A DNA stretch of 27,310 bases from Zygophlyctis sp. KS116 (Eukaryota > Chytridiomycota), in assembly GCA_054661495.1 (NCBI GenBank), contig BAAFSQ010000133.1:1-27310 (forward strand). The letters are read 5' to 3'. Of the stretch, positions 1 through 11,439 are shown one piece after another. Made by a program: the position numbers and the translations under genes. The notes under the pieces are model-generated. The model did no database searches and was not told the DNA's origin. It was given only the letters and a program-made list of their open reading frames with translations. How positions within the stretch are numbered: position 1 is the first letter of the stretch; every line of letters starts with the position of its first letter.

Positions 1-3000
1 TATAGATCTGATAAGCATGAAGAAACACGTGTAGATAATAAGCAATTAAGCAATCCTGAGCTTAGACTTGAATAACTTAGACTTGAATTGATTTATGAAT
101 TGGAGATATGTGAAATAAAATGTAACAGTTTATTTTAAGCCCACTTCAATCTATTGATGCTACAATATATGGACCTACCCAACGTCCTTGGAACTTAGTT
201 CGATTATGATTCTTCATCTTGACGAATTCACCAATTACAAAACGATGGTTTGAGACATTATTGTCGTTGTCATACCTACTCTTCATTCTCTCTGCTTGTT
301 CTTGTGTTTTTTCATAAGCAATTCCACGAGCGACTCCTAGTGATTCCAACTCTCGTCTAGTAAATTCTTCAACGTCTAATTGTTCAGGAAAATCAAAAAG
401 ATCCACCGGGGGAGAATCTCCAGGCAATCTGGGCTCCAAGACATAGACCAAGTAAAACGGTGAATATCCGGTAGTGGAGTGAATCCGAGTTCTCATCGCC
501 AGCACTGCTCTGCTTACAAATCTAGACCATCTTTCTGGATAACCTTGACAAAGTTTTGAAAGTATAGAATTAAATGTTGCATGAGGACGTTCACCCGCTC
601 CATTTGTTCTTGGATGATAAGAACTTGTTTTGAGATGACTGGTCTTAGAGACTTTCAGTAATTCTTCGACAACCATATTTAAAAAAGACTTCGAGCGATC
701 AGAAACTATTTCTACAGGTGACCCAAAATTTTTAATAATATGATCAAAAATAAACTTAGCACTTGTCTTTGCCAATCTGTCTTTTGTAGGGATTGCTATA
801 AACCACCGAGTAGCACTATCTGTGGCCGTAATACAATTGGTGTATCCCTCTTCCGTCAATGGCAGGTCCTGTAAATAATCAATATGCCAACGCTGGAAAG
901 GCAGCGGTGCAGGAGGAAGAGGGTGAAGAGGCACTGATGTCGTCGAATTTGTTGATGTTTGTTGATTCAACTGGCATAAGTCACAGGCTTCAATAATTCT
1001 ACCTACATCCAATTCTAATGATGGCCAGTAGTGACGCAGTTTCAAAACATTGACAACTGAATCCTTTCGCAAGTGTCCTAGAACTTCGTGGTAATGTCGA
1101 ACAACTTTTTCCCTTTCACTGGAAGCTAAATACGGCACTAATATGTCTGACCCATTGTGCGGGACTTTAACGTGGAGTATATCGTGGAAGAATTTGAACC
1201 TGTGAGCTTGTCTTAAAACCTTTGACTTGAGATCATTTGAAATCCCATTTGACCAGGTAGAGTCTCCCACAAGAAATCTTCCTACAAGTTCCGGCCATTC
1301 CGTGTCCAAATTCGGTCCAACTTCCAGCACATTTAGATTTATATGATTAGAAGTATTATTACGAAATCTTACATCTTCTATAAGCTCCCCTACTTTTTCG
1401 GCTTGCCTACCGGAGCGATCGGCTGAGGACATACATTGTCAACAACTGATGGAGCATTATCTCCGAAGACAGAGGCTTTAGTTTCATTTTCGACTATTCT
1501 TGATAGTGCATCTGCCGTTGTTTATTCCCAGGTACGTAGGTCATTTGGGGCATACAATATTCGATCTCTTCTAGCCAATTCCAAATTCTCGGCTTGGGAT
1601 CCTTGAGTCCTTTGGCCCAAGTCAATGGTCGATGATCAGTGTGGACAATTATTTCTCTTCCCTCGATATAACATCTAAACTTCCTGAGACATAATAATAC
1701 TGCATAAAGTTCTCTTTCTGTCGCGGGATATTTCTGTTCAGTAGGTGACAATTTGGAGTAGTAAAAGGCAATGGGCCTATGATCTTTGTGTATTTTTTGA
1801 GTGAGAATACCACCGATTGCGAATTGACTGGCGTCTGGCCATATATGAAATTCTTTTGAAAAATCAGGCATAATAAAGACAGGCGCAGATATCAAAGATC
1901 TTTTTAACTCTTCGAAAGACATTTGGCATTTCTCGTCCCAACAAAACTCCTTATCCTTTTTAGTGAGATCAAGCAGTGGCAGGGCTATCTTGGTAAAGTC
2001 TTTAATGAACCTTCTATAGTAGTTCAAGAGTCCAATAAACGAGCGTACTTCAGTGACGGTTTTAGGAACTGACCAATTCTGAACCACATCTATTTTTTCA
2101 GGATCTGGTCGGATTATTCCTTCAGATACAATGTGACCCAGATAGCTAACTTCTGTTTTAAAGAATTGAGACTTTTTGAGGTTGATAATCAACCCATAAT
2201 ATTCTAATTTCTGGAAAACTTTTTGCAAATGTTTTTCGTGTTCTTCCTTGCTAGATGAGTAAACTAAGATATCGTCAATATATATCACACAAAAATCATC
2301 TATAAATTCTCCAAGCACGAGATTCATTACTCTTTGAAAAGTCGATGGAGCATTACAGAGACCGAAAGGCATAACTTTGTACTCAAACTTTCCATATCTG
2401 GTGTTAAAAGCTGTCTTTTCACATCCATTTGAATCTGATGGAACCCTGATTCAAGATCAATAGTACTGAAGAAACTTGATCCACCTAGCATATCCAATTT
2501 ATCATCTACTCTTGGGATTGTGTAAGTGTCTTTCTTGGTAATTCGATTCAAGGCTCTGTAATCAACGCACATTCTGAGACTGCTATCTTTTTTTTAACCC
2601 TATCTTTTTTTCTTGCAAATATCACTGGGGCCGCCCAAGGCGATGCGCTCGGGCGTATTATGTCGTTTTCAACCAACTTTTTGAGCTGTTTATTAACTTC
2701 TTCTAGTTCCTTAGGTAACATTCTATACGGGTGTTTCGAGATTGGATTTGCACTTCACTCTGTTACAATCTTATGGCATCCCAAATCTTTAAGTCTTTTC
2801 TTCTTCTCTCCGCTGGATGATCTTGAATTATCAAACACAGTAGGAAAATCCTTCTTGATACGAACGAGAGGGATCGTTGATGACATTTCCAACATCGTTT
2901 TTCTTGACTGTATCTCTTAGATTTTTCAAGACTTCCAAACTGAATTCCCTGCATAGGAGCGACTCCAGTAGTAACTCCAGGTGAACGGGACTTAAAATCA

Positions 3001-3965
3001 TTTCGACCACTATCACGATTGTATAAAATCGAGTCAACCTGTAGGGCGATATGCTCTACTTCATCCAAAGTTTTATTATCGTCAAGGTCTCTGAGTCTCC
3101 TTCCTTTTTAACCTGATCCTTTAGGCCATTGATGTAATATGTCTTAGCTTCCAATTCATCAATAGATTCAATTTCCTCTAGATACTCTCTAAATTTTTCA
3201 GAGTATCTCAATAGTGAAGCCTGTTGCTTAATCTTGCTCAATCTTCTTCTAGCCTCCTGTGATTGATTGGATGGCGAGAAATAAAGAATTAGAGCATCCA
3301 ACATAGTTTCGACGTCCGAATTTAGATTCTTTTTTTCCCATCTAGTATACCAGGTGTCTGCAGTCCCAGTTAAAAATCCGGCAACAATATCCAAATGAAG
3401 AGATTTTTCCACTTGAGGCAAACATTTCAAATACCGTCTGACCTTTCTACTGAATTCCCGTACTTTATTTCCTTTTCTATCTCCATTAAACTTTTCTGGT
3501 CGAGGAATCACTTTGTAATCCACTTTATTATTTCCTTCACTTCTTCCAGTAATTACAGGAGTTTGAGGCCTGAGAATTTCTGACCTTAATTGATTGTTTT
3601 CCATTTGAAGCGACTGTAAGCTGCTTAAGAGCCTCTGCAAGTCCCCCGCAGTATATTATCCATATTAATATTCATCCTTTTCTTTTAAAATTCTTAGAAT
3701 CGTTAAATCCAATAAGCCCACTTCTTGAAATATAATCTGTTTTCGTTAGAAACTTCCAATTTATTTTCTCGTACCTGTTTTCGTTAGAAACTTCCAAATT
3801 ATTTTCTAAAGAAAACCCGATACCACTTCTCTTCATTCAAAGCACATTCCAGACATTTCTTTGATCAATTTTGAAGCTGCTTCTTACAAATTTGAGTAAA
3901 TACGTTAGAAAATTATCAATTGTGAGTTAAGAAACCTAATCGTGTTAACACTAGTGGTAAAATTT
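1..3965 (-). mobile_element. Ty3/gypsy LTR retrotransposon fossil A
   Basis: Parts in transcription order on the minus strand: Gag at about 3640-3056 (capsid region with RPEKFNGDRKGN and DIVAGFLTGTADTWY), a zinc-knuckle-like CWKCH near 2900, reverse transcriptase from about 2572 ([19 protein letters not shown]), RNase H to about 1500 (WPDASQFAIGG, HTDHRPLTWA) and integrase at 1432-146 (HHCC finger with CDLCQ; DDE core with HIDYLQ, SDRSKSF and HPRTNGAGER). The order is typical of Ty3/gypsy. The integrase frame is still open over 428 codons, so the copy is not very ancient, but as a whole it is broken, with several breaks. LTRs are not proven: 1-127 (TGTTACA on the minus strand) and 3660-3965 are the expected places. 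The Gag resembles that of fossil C, so both are one lineage. Confidence 0.9.
3737..3808. repeat. 38-bp tandem duplication
   Basis: Two adjacent copies of a 38-bp unit beginning ctgttttcgttagaaacttc start at 3737 and 3775, differing at a few positions. The surrounding 3641-3965 has no recognisable coding and is where the upstream LTR and leader of fossil A would be expected. Confidence 0.85.
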
Positions 3966-4125
3966 TGTTCATACCCAGAATCTTATGAAACTTTATTTAA
4001 ATTAATCTGATTATTGATCTGGGTTTAGGGGCTTTTGGATGCTTATTACTTATTAATTAATGATGATTCCAAATAATGGTTCTTTTTAGAAATTATCAAT
4101 ATACATTTGGTAATTCTAATTAACT
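3966..4125 (+). repeat. 5' LTR of Ty3 fossil B
   Basis: Starts TGTTCATACCCAG and ends near ATTAACT, which nearly mirrors its start. It matches 5756-5914 along its whole length with roughly a dozen substitutions and one small indel. Confidence 0.85.
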
Positions 4126-5740
4126 AAAAATAACAGAATAATTTCTACCTCAAAATGATGATGATAGAGTAATGTCTCCAACACCTTCTCACTTGGAGGC
4201 ATTTCACAATCAGGCAACTCAAATGAATGAGTTACATACTAGAAAAGTTGCTCTGGAAAATTCATAACTTTCAGTTTCTCAGGCAATGAATCAAATGAAT
4301 AATCAGCTGTTTAATCTGACTAAACCCATTTTTGGCTCTCGTCAATATACAATAGCAGTTCCAAGAGAGAATAACATTAAAGTCCCAGATGTTGAAAAAT
4401 ATGATGGATCAGCAGGAAATTTTGTGGATTTTTAAGTGGACGTTGAATGTTATTTTAGTTCAATGGGAAATAGGTATGAGGATTCAGTCTTGAGAATTAA
4501 CTATGTGTTTACAAGAATATAAGGATTTTAAAGATGCAATGAGAAAAGCTTCTATTTGCCCTTCATGCCGAGATTACGTTGCCAATGGTCACAAGTATCT
4601 CTATGTGCAAATTACTGACTACCCTTCTTCAACTTCTGCAATTTCAGCTCTCACGGTTAATTTAAAATTTCATCGATCAAATGTATCCTGTAAAGCATTA
4701 GTCGACACTGGAGCGTTAGGAAGACTATTCATTTCGAGAAATTCTCTAAACTGCATTAACGATTCGTTGAAACTTTTTAGACGTATCCGACTTATACATG
4801 TTCGCAGCTTTGCAAGACATACTGCATTAGCCAGACAGTTATTCTAAATTTTAGACTTGAATATTGAAGGCCTCTATTAATTGGTACAAATGAACCTATA
4901 GAAATTCGTACTGATCATCAAAATCTTCTTTTTAATTCATCCAAGAGACAGCTTAATAGGAGACAGAGCCGCTGGCAGGAATTCTTAGCCGATTTTAATT
5001 TTGAATTGAAGCACATTCCTGGTGAAACCAATATCGTACCATATGCATTTTCAAGAGATTATGGCGGGGAAAAGGGAAAACAATCCTCAATATTATTACC
5101 AAAAAAGTTATTTGTAAATTCAGTTTTAGAAGGACCAGAACCATCGGTCGAAGAATTGCAGGATTTGCGAGACTTAAGGAAAGAATGTATACCTCATGAA
5201 TCTTAAGAAGGAAAGGTATTGCAGGACCCCACACTTACCACGGGAAAAGTATGGCCAATTTTCTATCTTTACTAACATAAGCAACTGCTATTGCCTCAGA
5301 CGTTACCGGCCAATTTTCAGAGCCTGATTAAAAAGCTAGCCAGCAAGTTTAAACTGCATAATGATACGCTTCTGCAGAAAATCTACTTTAACAAGCAGCC
5401 CCTATGGATACCTTATTTGCAAGAAAGATTTAGAATATCTAAGATGAAAGAATTGCACGAGGTTATGGGTCATTTAAAAACTAAAAGACATGATTTATCA
5501 AAAAATGTTAAAGAGAAATCTTCAAGAAATTTGTAAAACTGGTAATCAGATAGTTGACAAATTTGAGCCAGCTTGGGAGGGACCCTTCATTATCGAAGAA
5601 ATTGGGCCTAACGACTCCTATCGTTTAAAGAAGCCGAATGAAGATCTACTAAAACATCCAGTAAATTTCAATCACATCTCTCCGTACAAGAATGTGGCTG
5701 ATCTTTCCAGCCCACCTCCTCTACATCTGGACTTGGACTT

Positions 5741-5753
5741 TGAAAAGGGGGAT
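5741..5753 (+). other. Polypurine tract of Ty3 fossil B
   Basis: The purine run tgaaaaggggga lies immediately before the 3' LTR, the usual plus-strand priming position in LTR elements. Confidence 0.7.
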
Positions 5754-5755
5754 AC

Positions 5756-5914
5756 TGTTAATACCCAGAATCTTATGTAGCTTTATTGGAATTAATCTGA
5801 TTATTGATCTGGGTTTGGTGGCTTTTGGAGGCTTATTACTTATTAATTAATGATGATTTCAAATGAGGGTTCTTTGTAGAAATTATCAATAAACTTTGGT
5901 AATTCTAATTAACT
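5756..5914 (+). repeat. 3' LTR of Ty3 fossil B
   Basis: Starts TGTTAATACCCAG and ends ATTAACT. It pairs with 3966-4125. At about 160 bp it is short for a Ty3 LTR. Confidence 0.85.
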
Positions 5915-6224
5915 GCTTTGTTTCGATAACTTTATCTTGAAAGAAATAACATGTTTTGATAAATTCGACTTTTTCTTGTACTTTTCTTTTACTTCTGACT
6001 ACTTCTGAGCTCTATCTACTCAGGCTATTTCACTCACTAAAGAACACACTTGATTCTTAGCACAAAATTAACTCTATTACCTTGATTCTTAGCAAAAAAT
6101 TAACTAAGAACCAAGCACCAATCTTTATTAATAAATGATCAATATATGCGACAAAGCACCAAGCATTAATCACTAAAGCAAGTCATCAGTCATATTCCCA
6201 GTATTTTCACCTAAAACTGTAACA
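5914..6224 (-). repeat. Probable 3' LTR of fossil J
   Basis: On the minus strand it begins TGTTACAG directly after the purine tract and could end in ...AAAGCA next to fossil B, giving about 310 bp with TG...CA ends. Internal motifs (ttcttagcacaaaatta, actaagaaccaagca) recur in diverged form at 11225-11290, so the LTRs of J and C are related. No second copy for J is present, so the boundaries are inferred. Confidence 0.5.
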
Positions 6225-7341
6225 TCTCCTCCCTCACTTAAATCTGGCGTATCCTCTGAATCATGTATAGATTGGCTATGCACTGAATCTCTGACTCTGT
6301 TGCCATAGTAAAATTGGCTAATATCTTTTGAATCATAGTGTCGCAAGTCTTCTTGGTGAACTGTGGATATTTGTCCATCTGGCAGTATCAATTTATATAA
6401 AGAGATGTCTAGCACTTCGTCTATAATATAAGGACCTGTGTGTCTATATCTAAGAGCCTTTTTCGCATGATTAATTCTAGTGACAAAACTACCTGGAAGA
6501 AAAACCTCGTCGATAACATCCTCTCCTTGATTTACATTTGCATCCTTGATCTAAGGTATGCTGTGGCTTGATTCTGTCCCAATTCACCAAGCTCTCTAAT
6601 AGCATATTGCATCCTGTCGTCAAAATTATCGAAATCAAAAGTTGCGGGATGTGCTAAATCACCAGGCATCCGGGCATGCATTCCATAGAGCAAATAAAAA
6701 GGGGTCTCTTTCGTAACATCTTAGGGTTAGACCCTATTTTTAAGATTTCTGTGCATCCTTTCTACCATACCATTTGTCCTAGGATGGTATGAACTGGTAG
6801 GCAGATGTTTAACTCCCAATTCTGATAAGTACTCTTGAAATACTCCTTTTGTAAAACAGAAGGCTCTATCAGTGATCAAAGACTGAGGAACTCCATACTG
6901 AGATATGATCTCTTCAAAAAGGAACCTCAGAGCAACTTCCCCCGACCTGGAATTAGCTGGCCTAACTACAACCCATCTGGTGGCATAATCTATGGCAGTT
7001 ATGATATTGGTATTTCCATTTCTACTCGGCGTGAGATTCTGGATAAAATCTATGCCCCACCCCTCGAACGGAAGAGGCGTTGGCTCGATAGGGTGGAGAG
7101 GCGCTGGAAGCTGTGACTTTGACTTATGGAGCTGACATTTTCTACATCCTGCAACGAACAATCGGATACTATGACCCATGATGGGCCACCAATATTTTCT
7201 TTTTACTATTTCATATACAGATTTCGAAGCCATATGTCCCAACACCTCGTGGTTTTGACCAATGATAGAATCTCTATGGTCAGAGAGTATAAAAGGTAGC
7301 GTAGATTCCCTCCCTTCCTCATCTCTTGCAAGGAGGTCTCC
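5914..7341 (-). mobile_element. Ty3/gypsy fossil J: integrase and 3' LTR
   Basis: The minus strand encodes an integrase: HHCC finger near 7260-7130 (NHEVLGHMASK, CRKCQLHKSKSQ), DDE core to 6730 (GWGIDFIQNL, ITDRAFCF, HPRTNGMVERM), and C-terminal part to about 6240 (HTGPYIIDEVLDISLYKL). The coding end runs over a purine tract (6225-6237 on the plus strand) into an apparent LTR beginning TGTTACAG. No Gag or reverse transcriptase of this copy is visible because a hAT transposase abuts the integrase. Broken and partial, with a few breaks; the integrase core is still well preserved. Confidence 0.85.
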
Positions 7342-8410
7342 ATTCATATAAAGTTGTACTAATTGGGTTACCTTTTTCGATGATAGTCTGTTCCTTCTTT
7401 TTGTATGAATGAAATCATACATGCTCCAAACACTTCAGCGGCTGCCTGAGATGTTGGAATTGCCAAAACAATTTCAGCTGCTTGGAAGAGAACTGGATAT
7501 TTTCCTATTCCTAATTTCTGCCAAAAATATAGAGCGGTATTTCTTTTAATGAACTACTTTTCTTTTTCCGAGGGGTATTGCATATCCTGATTGAATCGAG
7601 TAATTTCATCGTCAATAGCCTTAGAATCTAAACAAAGTTTTTTTTCTGATAGTATGAATTTCTTTATTTGTTCATCGGTATCAAGAATATCATCATCAAT
7701 CATCCCCCTTCCGCCAGCAGTCTTTGGATCCAAATAGAAAGCAAATGCCATAGATGGAGTATGCAGAAATACCCATCTGTTATATACCAACTGAAGAATC
7801 TCTGGATAATGTTCGTATGCTTGCATAAGCTCCAAAAAAGAGCGGTAAATATCGGAAAGGTTTGAGCCATTTGATTCGAGCCTTCCAATTATCTTCGACG
7901 TAGGTCTTAAAACTATTTCACAATCATGAATGTCTGTCCAAAACTTTTCATCAGTTATTGTCTTTAAAAAGTTTTCTTTTTTCTTTTTAGATTTATCCTT
8001 GGCAGATTCTTTGATTTGTTTGAATGTATTACTAAGAACTAATCTTTGTAACGCTCCCTTATTGTGAATCACTCGAGACACACAGCGATGGTGAGTATAC
8101 CATCTTGTTTCCCCCACATATTCCAACTCTAATTTTTTTGATAATTCACCCTCTGCGACCATATTTTCCTGAATCTTCCTAAATCTGAAGACTAAAAGAT
8201 TCTTCTTTTTTACAAATTGTGTAATTTCCCTGGCCTTTAATAGCATTTCACGGTAAATAGGCAAATGACAAATGTCCTTTACTAGAAGATTAATTGTATG
8301 GGCTCCACATCCATTCATTATCAGTCCTGGATATTTTTCTTCCAGTATGTCCCAGGCCGCTCGCATGTTAGAAGCGTTGTCTGTAACAACAGATGCAACC
8401 TTATCTATCC

Positions 8411-8440
8411 CTAAACTTTGTCAGTAAAAGTCTATCTTAC
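8411..8440 (-). other. Mini-intron 2 of hAT-1 (30 nt)
   Basis: Starts GTAAGA, contains CTGAC and ends GTTTAG. Removal (phase 1, G|GG) joins EEPILKIG to IDKVASVVTDN, the expected continuity before the catalytic aspartate. Unspliced, the frame contains TGA. Confidence 0.8.
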
Positions 8441-9007
8441 CTATTTTTAAAATTGGTTCTTCAATTCCACGAGCGATTGCTTCACCAGTTTGAGAGGTTT
8501 CACCGGTTTGCACAGCATCTATTAAGACGGGCTTTAATTTTGGAGTAACAGCCACGTAGTTCATCATGTGTTCAGCCCTTTGATTTGACCAACCCAAGGC
8601 TGATATATTTAGAATTCTTTAAAACTTCATCCACTTCTGATGCCAGTTTTGTATGTGCTTGTTTAAGCAGCCCATTGGCAATCAGCTTAGCAGATGGAGG
8701 TGCATATGATGGTCTTAATAATTTGATAGCGGCCCGAAAAGCATGATTGTCTGCAAAGTAAAATGGTACACTCATATCATAAAAACATTTTGCTATAGCT
8801 TCATCCAGTGCCATTTTTAAAGATTCATTTGTTTGGCTGACCCAATTGACTAATCTTGACTGGGACTGCGATAGCTGAGAGGCAGATTCTGAAGGGGTAA
8901 CATCGCTTCCAATATAGACAGTATTAGTTTTCTGCTTTTTAGAAGGCAGCTCATGTAAGAGATTTTCTGGAAAATCGTTGCAATTAGTTTTAAAATGAGA
9001 AACCCAT

Positions 9008-9033
9008 CTGTCTATTTAAAGTTAGGAGCTTAC
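9008..9033 (-). other. Mini-intron 1 of hAT-1 (26 nt)
   Basis: Starts GTAAGC, contains a CTAAC branch-like motif and ends AGACAG on the minus strand. Removing it (phase 2, AG|A) joins PPNKD to RWVSHFKTNC, giving the spacing of a BED zinc finger. Without removal the frame stops at TAA right at the donor. Confidence 0.8.
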
Positions 9034-9189
9034 CTGTCTTTATTAGGTGGTAATATTTGGGCACAGTATCTGCAATAGATAACTCTTTCTTTAGAAATTC
9101 CTTCAGTAGTAATATGTTTCTTTAAGTCTTTCATTTTTTACTCAATTTTTTTAATTAAAAAATCCCCTACGCGTACATATTGGTTGGAT

Positions 9190-9236
9190 ATTATACAGTA
9201 TAGTAAAAAACTTAGTGTATAATTATACTGTATAAT
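9190..9236. repeat. 13-bp inverted repeat (hairpin) upstream of hAT-1
   Basis: The arms attatacagtata (9190-9202) and tatactgtataat (9224-9236) are perfectly complementary, with a 21-base loop. It lies about 55 bases upstream of the hAT-1 ATG in very AT-rich DNA. It could be a subterminal repeat or promoter palindrome of the transposon. No partner is found at the other end. Confidence 0.75.
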
Positions 9237-9779
9237 TTGTATAATTTAACTATACGTATATTTTTTGGGCGAACCCTAGTCTATACCGGTATCGACCTCC
9301 CAAGGGACAGGCAGATCTATTAACATCCTTCCGCATAAAATGGGCGAATCACAAGCTGTGGAACTGGTTCCTTCGACTGTGAAATTATTTAATTGAATTT
9401 TATGTATACTATTGGTTTCTTTATAGATCTTACAGTCGTCTTTAAACTCCCCTGCCTCTTCCGCATGCCAACCGAGACGACTGAGGATTTGCTATTGAAA
9501 TGGACCAATTTTCCAGATTCGTTTGTAGAACTTTTAGAATGTGTCCTTTTGACCAGTGTCCTGAATTTGGTATCAGATTTGGGGCAGTGTCCCACCTAGC
9601 CAGACTACAGACTAAGTGTTTAGATTGATTAGTGGCTTTAATGCTTTAATTACTTTAACCGCTTGGAAGGTTAGGACAGATTTAGATTAATCATACAGTT
9701 TGTTGCATAACCTAGATTTAACACTAAAACTAGTAGATTTGATTTATAGATTTCAAGAAAGATAATAAATTCACTCAAA
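9237..9779. other. Intergenic filler with no assigned gene
   Basis: The interval has short open stretches on both strands (for example 9389-9595 minus, with a GHCPK motif that faintly recalls the end of a zinc knuckle) but no domain I can defend. It may be the flank or 3' LTR side of fossil C. Confidence 0.4.
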
Positions 9780-11439
9780 TAGACAATTAGACTAATTTCC
9801 ACGAATTTTATTCAAAATTGAAGATAAACCACTAAAGAAAGAGAATAAGTCTCCCTCCGAGAATGAATTTGACCCTAGACTCTACTTCATCTAAATGTTG
9901 TAACCATGAATCGGGAGGACTGACGTCACCAGACAGCCGCGGATTCACCCCAAATAGTAAATAGAAAGGAGAAAAATTAGTGATAGCATGAGTTCTTACA
10001 CGGATATCTAACACTACCTCGTCCAAATATTCATCCCAGCGATTAAATCTGGTAAACCCACAGGGCGCTGATTCCCTGATTTAACATGGAGTGCATTCTT
10101 TTAATCAATCCATTCGTAGCCGGGTGATACGGCGGGTTAGCCCCGTTATCCCCGCCCTGGCTTCCTGTAGCATCATCCGCTAGTCCTTTTGAAGAGTTTC
10201 CAAGTTTCATTTCCAGTAAAGATGATCGAAAAACATAATTTGATCTACAGGCGACTGAATGTCGACTTTGCTGCTTGCATGAGAAGCAGCGATCCTCTTT
10301 TCTTAAGCGAGCTTGTTCTTCTAAAGACAATCTTCCAAATTGCACTCCTTGCATTGGAGAAGGTCCTGAATTACTAAATGAAGGACGGACTATGGGGCGG
10401 TTCTGGAAAACAATAGAATCTACTTGAACAGCCATTTGTTCGATCCTATCCAAAGAACAACCATCATCTAAGTCTTTCAATAGTACTTCTTTCTTCACTT
10501 GATCCTTTAATCCATTTATAAAGTAGGTCTTGGCCTCTCCTTCAGAAATGTCTCCTATCTCTTCTAACAAATCTCGAAATTTCACAGAATAATCCTGAAC
10601 AGACGTTCGTTGTTTCAATCCAGATATCTTTCTACGAGCTTCCTGGGCAACATTAGCGGGTGAAAAGTGACCGACTAAATCTTCCAAGAGGGAGTTTTTC
10701 TTGGCTACGTTTCCAGCGATTAAACCATGTATCAGTTGGTCCAGTCAGAAATCCTGCAATTATATCCACTTGTATTTGCGGGTCTAAATTGGGAATACAG
10801 CGGATATATCTCTCCATTTTACGGCTAAACTCCTTAGCTTTATTCCCTTTTCTATTTCCATCAAATTTTTCTGGTCGAGGAATGAGCTTATGGTCTAATC
10901 CTCGGAAACCTGTTTCATGCACCGGCAAAGGAGCTACTACCGGTGTGTTAGGCCGGCTCATTTCACTTCTAAGGTGACTATTTTCAACTTTCAAATTTTG
11001 AAGTCTGCTTATTTACTCATGAATCTGAGCTGGGCAAAGTATTTATATCCATATCCATTTTCTTTCTTTCTCTTATTTTCTTCTACTATATCTCTTCTTT
11101 CTTCTCTAATCTCTTCTTCGATTTTCTCTTGTCTAACCCAATGTAAAATCTTCACTTTTTTTTGTGCTAGAACCCTCTTATTATATTATATAATCTATAA
11201 CTTTCGTAGTCCTCAAGAAACCTTAGTTCTTAGTACAAAATTTAGACTCTATTACCTTAGTTCTAAGTACACCTAAGAACCAAGCATTGATCAATCAAAC
11301 AAATACTAACAAAGCACCCAAAAGAAAAGCGCACAAGCATTAAAGCGTTAAAGCAGTATCATCAACAAAGACCAGAAACTAAAACCAACCTAAATCAGCA
11401 TTAAACAAAACCTTAGCAGAAAAACATCAAGACCCAACA
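9780..11439 (-). mobile_element. Ty3/gypsy fossil C: Gag plus end of integrase
   Basis: The minus strand carries Gag at about 10994-10240 (RPEKFDGNRKGNK, DIIAGFLTGPTDTWF, YFINGLKDQVKKE, knuckle CFSCKQQSRHSVAC), very like that of fossil A. It continues with integrase-like PPYHPATNGLIKRMH near 10110 and SPFYLLFGVNPRLSGD near 9950. Protease, reverse transcriptase and RNase H are not recognisable, so this is a reduced, broken copy with several breaks. A probable 5' LTR lies at 11142-11439. Confidence 0.8.
11142..11439 (-). repeat. Probable 5' LTR of fossil C
   Basis: On the minus strand it begins TGTTGGGTC (plus end at 11439) and ends ...TTTTACA (plus start at 11142), giving about 298 bp with TG...CA ends directly upstream of the Gag leader. 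Internal motifs (accttagttctaag, taagaaccaagca) are shared with the LTR of fossil J. No matching second copy was found, so the limits are tentative. Confidence 0.45.

Larger units (their letters stand above)
3966..5914 (+). mobile_element. Compact Ty3/gypsy fossil B with two LTRs
   Basis: A plus-strand element of about 1.95 kb bounded by two direct repeats of about 160 bp. Parts: a Gag-like start at 4172 (VPDVEKYDGSAGN), an aspartic protease near 4690 (ALVDTGALGR), the end of RNase H at 4900-5070 (IRTDHQNL, LKHIPGETN), the integrase N-terminal region at 5290-5500 (ELHEVMGHL) and the integrase C-terminal region at 5520-5750 (PAWEGPFIIEE). A purine-rich tract tgaaaaggggga lies just before the 3' LTR. 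Most of the usual polymerase is not recognisable, so it is broken or was mobilised in reduced form. The two LTRs differ at about a dozen positions, suggesting an old insertion. No convincing target duplication is seen. Confidence 0.85.
7341..9134 (-). pseudogene. hAT-family transposase (hAT-1), BED finger, nearly full length
   Basis: A cut-and-paste hAT transposase, read from an ATG at 9134. A BED-type zinc finger (CRYC then WVSHFKTNC) is split by a 26-nt intron at 9008-9033. A long open exon follows to about 8600 (PSYAPPSAKLIANGLL). After a 30-nt intron at 8411-8440 comes the catalytic VVTDNASNM and the hAT signature CGAHTINLLVKD near 8300. GETRWYTHHRC lies near 8110, and the C-terminal dimerisation region is at 7530-7341 (KYPVLFQAAEIVLAIPTS, FIHTKRRNRLS). 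Defects: a 1-base frame change near 8595 where the family has DGWS, and a TAG at 7551-7553. The last residues run in frame into the integrase of Ty3 fossil J, so the true 3' end and terminal repeat are lost or hidden. Probably inactive. Confidence 0.85.

Noticed and set aside
4995-5234. Open frame on the minus strand opposite fossil B
   Set aside because: It lies antisense to clear RNase H and integrase-like coding and shows no domain.
7543-7557. A 15-nt GT...AG segment in hAT-1 that would remove the in-frame TAG at 7551-7553
   Set aside because: It keeps the frame, but it is shorter than every other candidate and has no branch-like motif. A simple nonsense change is equally likely.
9389-9599. 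Open frames on both strands, one with GHCPK resembling a zinc knuckle end
   Set aside because: Only half a knuckle is visible and nothing adjacent continues it.
10189-11276. Plus-strand open frames opposite and upstream of fossil C Gag
   Set aside because: They mirror the Gag on the minus strand or lie in a pyrimidine-rich LTR and leader; no family match is visible.
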